Under the pieces are notes generated by a model. The model did not search any database, was not told the origin of the DNA, and was given only the letters and a program-made list of their open reading frames with translations. From CBDUXT01 sp965371245 (lineage in GTDB: Bacteria > Planctomycetota > Phycisphaerae > UBA1845): a DNA stretch of 9,830 nt. Numbering within the stretch: the stretch's first letter is position 1; each line of letters opens with the position of its first letter. The stretch is from contig CBDUXT010000144.1 in assembly GCA_965371245.1 (NCBI GenBank), positions 1 to 9,830 on the forward strand. The letters run 5' to 3'. Below, piece by piece: positions 6,657 through 9,830 of the stretch. Position numbers and translations under genes: made by a program.

Positions 6657-8384
6657 TCAGTGAACATGCCCGGCACCGAAAGACGACGGTGACTGCGACG
6701 CCAGCTTGAGTGCGTAGGAGCCTTTCGTGGCCACACGCTCTCCGACCTCAACCCCGCTTCTGATTTCGACGAAACCGTTGTCTCGGATACCGAGTTTGAG
6801 TTCCCGCCGCTGGAAGGTTTCCCCTTCCAGCATGACGAACGCGATGGGTCGTCCGTTGTCCATCACGACGGCCTCTTCGGGAATGGCCACCACCTCGTCC
6901 GCCGTTTGCGTGGCTATCTGAACCTCCGCCAACATGCCGACACGAAAACGGCCATCCGGGTTGGGGAGTTCATAGGTAATCGGGACGACGCGCGACGATT
7001 CGTCCACCACGGTTCCCAGATGTACGAATCGACCGCCAGCCTCATCGAGGATGTCGATTTGCCAGCCGGGAAACGCGGGAAGGCTCAGCGTCGCGCCGGG
7101 ACTGGCCGTCAGTGAGCCGAGGTCGAACTCCGAAACGCTCGCCGTCACCCAAACGCGATCCGCGTTGACGATTCTGAACACGGGGGCGTGAGCCTCAACC
7201 TGCTCGCCCTCGACACCAACGGAGTAGACGACCACGCCGGAGACGGGGGCCTTGATGGCAAGATGCATTCTCAAGTCTCGGCCCTCATTCATGTCCAAAC
7301 CGACTTCTGTTCGCCCACGCAGTTCGCCGAGCCGAGTTCGTACGGCGTCGTTGGCGCCTTTCGACGCCATCGCAGCGTCAAGCTCAGCATGTGCCAGCCG
7401 AATGTCTTGCTCGGCTTTGTCGGACTGCTGATCTGTTCCGACGCCCTTCTGGCGAAGCTCCTCTGCGCGGGCTTTCGCCCGTTCGGCGAAATCCAGCGTG
7501 GCCGTCGCTGCGCGGACGGCCCTTTCGATCTCCGCAGTCCTCATGTCCAGATCGAGTTCGCGGAGCGCGATCTCCAACTCCAACGCCTGTATCTGGGCGC
7601 GATTGGCCACGAGTTGGACGGCTTCGGTCACGGGTAAAGGTGGTTCGACATGGGCCAACACTTCGCCTGCCTCAACGCGCTGGCCGATACGTGGAAACGG
7701 CTTGTCATCGGGCGGCAACAGCCGTCCACCGATCGGCGGACCAGCCACGGCCGAGGTCCCCTGCTTGGGAACGATTCGTGCCGGGGCCGTGATGCGATGC
7801 GTAAGCGTTCGCCGCGAAGCCGTCTCCAGCAGCAACTCGATCTTCCATTGCTGCTCCAGCAGGAACGGCACGAGATCGGGCGGCTCATCACCTGCCGCCG
7901 CCTCAGCCGCATGTTCGGCGTCGTACGTGCTGGCGTGGACGATCACGCTGCCAACATCCAAGACATCCCGCACTTGTGGGCTGCTGAGCAGCAGCCGAAG
8001 TCGATGTTCGCCGGGCGCCTGGAAAACCCATTCCGGTACGAACAGCCCGTCGCGGCGCGGGGCGTCCAGCGTCAAGTTGACGGGCGAGCCGTTCGGCGGT
8101 GTCACCTCGAAGACCAGCGATCCTGAGCGCACCGGTTCGCCCGTGGCCAGCACCGAGAAGTGCGCGAGGAAATCCGCCGGTTCGCCCTGCACAAGGTGCG
8201 GATACTCCGTAAACAGAAGCACTTTCGAGGTGAAGAAGGTGGCACTGAGAGGCTCAAGATTTTCCTCGCCACCTTGATCTTGTCCGTGCGCGTCCGGCTT
8301 GCCTTGACTTGGGCGACCACATCCTGCGGTCGCCCCCAGTATCATCGCTGCCGAAACCGCCAGCATTTGTAGACAGTTTTGCAT
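6657..8384 (-). CDS. RND periplasmic adaptor (membrane fusion protein), CusB/CzcB type, with extra N-terminal domain; lipoprotein
   Basis: This protein links the RND pump to the outer-membrane channel. I chose ATG 8384 (575 residues): it yields a signal peptide, MQNCLQMLAVSAAMILGATAGC, with probable lipidation at Cys22. A longer in-frame start at 8573 would put 63 non-signal residues in front and overlap the upstream gene. The ribosome site (AAGAG, about 8 nt away) is weak. After a charged linker, residues about 45-155 carry FFTSKVLLFTEYPHLVQGEP, an Ig-like domain seen in larger heavy-metal adaptors and absent from short MexA-type ones. EQQWKIELL (about 177-185) starts the conserved core, followed by a lipoyl half (about 200-245), a long alpha-hairpin rich in Ala, Glu and Arg (about 250-362), the second lipoyl half (IKAPVSGVVVYSVGVEGEQV, about 377-396), a beta-barrel and a membrane-proximal domain. 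The C-terminus ends GAGHVH. The N-terminal copper-binding methionines of E. coli CusB are not apparent. First of the pump-complex genes in the operon. Confidence 0.93.
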   Translation of the reverse strand: MQNCLQMLAVSAAMILGATAGCGRPSQGKPDAHGQDQGGEENLEPLSATFFTSKVLLFTEYPHLVQGEPADFLAHFSVLATGEPVRSGSLVFEVTPPNGSPVNLTLDAPRRDGLFVPEWVFQAPGEHRLRLLLSSPQVRDVLDVGSVIVHASTYDAEHAAEAAAGDEPPDLVPFLLEQQWKIELLLETASRRTLTHRITAPARIVPKQGTSAVAGPPIGGRLLPPDDKPFPRIGQRVEAGEVLAHVEPPLPVTEAVQLVANRAQIQALELEIALRELDLDMRTAEIERAVRAATATLDFAERAKARAEELRQKGVGTDQQSDKAEQDIRLAHAELDAAMASKGANDAVRTRLGELRGRTEVGLDMNEGRDLRMHLAIKAPVSGVVVYSVGVEGEQVEAHAPVFRIVNADRVWVTASVSEFDLGSLTASPGATLSLPAFPGWQIDILDEAGGRFVHLGTVVDESSRVVPITYELPNPDGRFRVGMLAEVQIATQTADEVVAIPEEAVVMDNGRPIAFVMLEGETFQRRELKLGIRDNGFVEIRSGVEVGERVATKGSYALKLASQSPSSFGAGHVH

Positions 8385-8494
8385 GAGTAGGCTCTTGTGA
8401 TTCGCGTGCCAACCTCGCGCACGATCGCGCGGGAACAACTCCCACCGCGCACACCGCTGGCAGGAGACGAAGCAAATGAAAGTGCGCGAACCAA

Positions 8495-8998
8495 TCAGAG
8501 CAGAAGTGCGTGGCTGCTTTGCAGCAGGGCCTCTAGCGCGAAAGCCGGGCGCAGGGGGTGCGCCGAAGGCCAAGGAGCCGGCATGAAGCGGGAGGCATCA
8601 GGCGGATCGCCCGGCAGCAGCGACCGGGGCAATACCCTTGGGGAGCGATGCCTGATCGAGGCGATCACCGCGCCGGATGACCGATGGATACCCGTGGCGA
8701 TGCCTGGGTCGTTCACGAAGATGAACAGTGAATCGGCATGCTCGCCGCCGTCCGAATCGTTGTGCCTGTCGCCGTTGTCGTCATCGGGGATGTCGTCGTG
8801 GTGACGGTGCCAAACCGCACGAAGGTCACCGTCGCGCAGGTCGTCAAGCATCACGGTGTGCGAGTGGATGTCGTGGTCGCCGTGGTTGTGCAAGAGCAGC
8901 CCATCCGCGAACGGCACCCTCGCAACCACAGCGAGAATCAGTGGTAACGCCAGCGCCATCCTACAAGTTGTCCTAAAGCGAAATCTTCTCATAGCCAT
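8495..8998 (-). CDS. Small secreted His/Asp-rich protein, possible periplasmic metal-binding accessory
   Basis: I do not recognise a named family. The product has 167 residues (ATG 8998; a second ATG at 8992 is equally possible and neither has a good ribosome site). Residues 1-31 look like a Sec signal peptide: Arg-rich start (MRRFRFR), hydrophobic core ALALPLILAVVA and likely cleavage near PFADG. The mature N-terminus has HNHGDHDIHSH (37-47), then HRHHDD (64-69) and an acidic run DDDNGDRHNDSDGGEH (72-87), a composition suited to Zn, Ni, Co or Cu binding. The rest (88-167) is Pro/Arg/Ser-rich and ends in a hydrophobic, helical-looking tail (FALEALLQSSHALLL). A promoter lies just upstream and the adaptor gene starts 110 nt downstream, so it is probably the first gene of the efflux operon. 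Likely role, by inference only, is periplasmic metal capture or delivery to the adaptor. The coding reality is supported by signal peptide, His clustering and position, not by recognised homology. Confidence 0.72.
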   Translation of the reverse strand: MAMRRFRFRTTCRMALALPLILAVVARVPFADGLLLHNHGDHDIHSHTVMLDDLRDGDLRAVWHRHHDDIPDDDNGDRHNDSDGGEHADSLFIFVNDPGIATGIHRSSGAVIASIRHRSPRVLPRSLLPGDPPDASRFMPAPWPSAHPLRPAFALEALLQSSHALLL

Positions 8999-9031
8999 CC
9001 ACGCTGGAACCCAATGCCCAAGCCAAGCCTT

Positions 9032-9061
9032 AGTCTACGCCGGATGAGCAGTCGATGTCAA
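9032..9061 (-). promoter_or_regulatory. Sigma70-type promoter for the efflux operon (TTGACA - 18 nt - TAGACT)
   Basis: On the minus strand a perfect -35 (TTGACA, 9061-9056) is followed after 18 nt by TAGACT (9037-9032), four of six matches to TATAAT. The expected transcription start is near 9025, leaving a leader of about 25 nt before ATG 8998. This is the only strong promoter-like site I found upstream of the five co-directed genes. The spacer is 18 nt, not the 19-20 nt typical of MerR-family promoters, and I saw no obvious MerR palindrome in it. Confidence 0.6.
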
Positions 9062-9210
9062 CGCGGCTCGACGATCACCGCATCGTCCGTTACCACCCGG
9101 TGACCGTTGAAGTCTGGGCAGCGGCCTACGGTTCGGCGTTGGCTCGTGCGTCCAACCTGCGCTTTAGCCGAGAGACGGCGCGTCGGTGGGACGGGCTTCC
9201 CGAGGCTCAG

Positions 9211-9238
9211 CCCGACGGCGACGCCCGCGAGCGTCGGG
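9211..9238. repeat. Inverted repeat CCCGACG-N14-CGTCGGG
   Basis: Seven-base arms are perfectly complementary around a 14-nt GC-rich loop. An inner GACGC/GCGTC pair and an outer CGTCGG at 9181-9186 can compete for the same arms, so several alternative foldings exist. No T-tract adjoins it on either strand. Confidence 0.5.
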
Positions 9239-9296
9239 GACTTCCGAAAGGCGGGTTCGCGTCGGATTCGCTAGCCGCAAGTGATCGGTGGCAGAG

Positions 9297-9319
9297 GGGA
9301 TCGGGTCGGCGGCGATCCC
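9297..9319. repeat. Inverted repeat GGGATCG-N9-CGATCCC, possible 3' end hairpin of the methyltransferase transcript
   Basis: Perfect 7-bp arms with a 9-nt loop, starting 65 nt past the methyltransferase stop on the minus strand. It could end that transcript, but there is no following T-run, so intrinsic termination is not clear. The right arm can alternatively pair with CCGGGAT at 9351-9357 through ATCCCGG at 9315-9321, giving two exclusive hairpins. Confidence 0.45.
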
Positions 9320-9383
9320 GGAATCCGTCGGAGGGGGGCGGCGCTAGCGGCCGGGATTCAGCGTTCTCAATGCGATTCCAAGC

Positions 9384-9830
9384 TCAAAGGATGAAGATTA
9401 TCGGGCTGCGACGCGCCGCATCTTCTTCTCGGACTGGTCTTGGCGCGAAGTTCGTCCAAAGAGTTAGCACGCGCTCGTCGAGCCTGCATCCTATGGTACG
9501 CGATGCTGCGAAACTCTTGGTCTTGAAATCCGTTCGTCGCCAACCGTCAAGGCTTTCTTGGCACATCCCGTTCCGGTAGCCGCAAAGAATCACTTTCGCT
9601 TTCCTGAGCTTGCCCACGATTTTTAGCAATTGCTTGTGCTGATCTCGATCAAACTCGTGTTCGTAGACCTTGGTAGAACCCCGCGTGGACGGCAGATACG
9701 GAGGGTCGAGAAAGATGACCGTCTTCGATGTATCGCACCTATGTAAAATCTCCTGATAAGGCAGGCACTCGATTCCGCGAGATATAACCGAAAGTTGTGG
9801 ATCGTGACGGGATAAAAAAGCGGCGTATCC
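9384..9830 (-). CDS. D12-class (Dam/phage-type) DNA adenine N6-methyltransferase, 3' part only
   Basis: The visible 148 codons run in frame from the window edge (9830) to a TGA at 9384-9386; the 5' part is outside. The enzyme class transfers a methyl group from SAM to N6 of adenine in a short DNA site. The catalytic motif IV is DPPY (fragment residues 42-45, coordinates 9707-9696), preceded by the hydrophobic strand VIFL and followed by LPSTRGSTKVYEHEF, a pattern familiar from phage-type D12 enzymes. Further on, QHKQLLKIVGKLRKAKVILCGY (in part, 64-85) matches the helix and strand after motif IV, where many relatives have SGY. The C-terminus has W-R-x-T-D-F and ERVLTLWTNF, also typical. The SAM-binding FxGxG motif would lie in the missing N-terminal part. 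Its GC content is clearly below that of the efflux genes, which suggests separate, recent acquisition. It is probably not part of the operon; a palindromic stretch and a promoter separate them. Target site and any partner restriction enzyme cannot be seen. Confidence 0.88.
   Translation of the reverse strand, partial: GYAAFLSRHDPQLSVISRGIECLPYQEILHRCDTSKTVIFLDPPYLPSTRGSTKVYEHEFDRDQHKQLLKIVGKLRKAKVILCGYRNGMCQESLDGWRRTDFKTKSFAASRTIGCRLDERVLTLWTNFAPRPVREEDAARRSPIIFIL

Larger units (their letters stand above)
9062..9383. other. Gene-free, GC-rich intergenic stretch with inverted repeats
   Basis: About 320 nt between the methyltransferase stop and the operon promoter. No convincing gene is present on either strand; the open frame on the plus strand is low-complexity and runs antisense into the methyltransferase. 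The stretch is very GC-rich at 9180-9360 and holds several short perfect inverted repeats (listed separately) plus two copies of CGCTAGC (9269-9275 and 9342-9348), the second inside the palindrome CGCTAGCG. It probably carries the end of the methyltransferase transcript and possibly repeated intergenic elements. Confidence 0.6.

Noticed and set aside
8416..8431. CGCGC/GCGCG hairpin in the leader of the adaptor gene as a regulatory element
   Set aside because: Five G-C pairs plus a wobble in very GC-rich DNA are easily found by chance; no ribosome site is enclosed and no riboswitch-like architecture is visible.
8385..8573. 63-residue N-terminal extension of the adaptor
   Set aside because: It would bury the signal peptide and lipobox and overlap the upstream gene by 79 nt; the ATG at 8384 gives a proper lipoprotein start.
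9055..9579. Plus-strand open frame of 174 codons across the intergenic stretch and into the methyltransferase
   Set aside because: Arg/Ser/Gly-rich translation without domains; it runs antisense over the conserved 3' end of the methyltransferase and starts inside the -35 region of the operon promoter.
1..9830. CRISPR arrays, tRNA or rRNA genes, transposases
   Set aside because: I saw no regularly spaced direct repeats, no tRNA-like cloverleaf and no transposase-like protein in any frame.

Overview
The window reads as a heavy-metal efflux locus on the chromosome (or a large plasmid) of a GC-rich, diderm bacterium. A tripartite RND system with an outer-membrane TolC-type channel needs two membranes. 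Two lipoprotein signal peptides and a periplasmic adaptor fit this. The composition (about 60-65% GC by eye in the operon), the adaptor with an extra N-terminal domain, a His-rich secreted protein leading the operon and GC-rich palindromic intergenic DNA make me think of Planctomycetota or a similar environmental lineage. That is an impression without a database search, and a proteobacterium is not excluded.

Layout, all genes on the minus strand and so read from high to low coordinates. (1) 9830-9384: the 3' part of a D12-class DNA adenine methyltransferase whose 5' end lies outside the window. It is clearly lower in GC (about 46-55%) than the rest. (2) 9383-9062: a gene-free, GC-rich stretch with several perfect inverted repeats. 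(3) 9061-9032: a good sigma70-type promoter pointing into the operon. (4) 8998-8495: a small secreted His/Asp-rich protein. (5) 8384-6657: the RND periplasmic adaptor (CusB/CzcB type). (6) 6567-4837: a CPA2 (KefB/KefC-like) cation/proton antiporter with an RCK (TrkA-N) domain. (7) 4844-1602: the HME-RND pump (CusA/CzcA family), overlapping the antiporter by 8 nt. (8) 1559-69: the TolC/CusC/CzcC-type outer-membrane factor.

Likely joint function: the His-rich protein may bind or buffer metal in the periplasm. The adaptor, RND pump and outer-membrane factor would form the trans-envelope exporter driven by proton influx. The antiporter, placed between adaptor and pump and coupled in translation to the pump, may balance K+/H+ or Na+/H+ during metal stress or during the proton leak of RND cycling. 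This coupling is the most unusual feature. The pump's fourth transmembrane helix has an atypical acidic pattern (A-x-G-x3-D-D-x3-D-x-E-N), and the copper-binding methionines of E. coli CusA are mostly absent, so the metal cannot be named with confidence. No regulator (MerR, ArsR, two-component system) is visible in the window.
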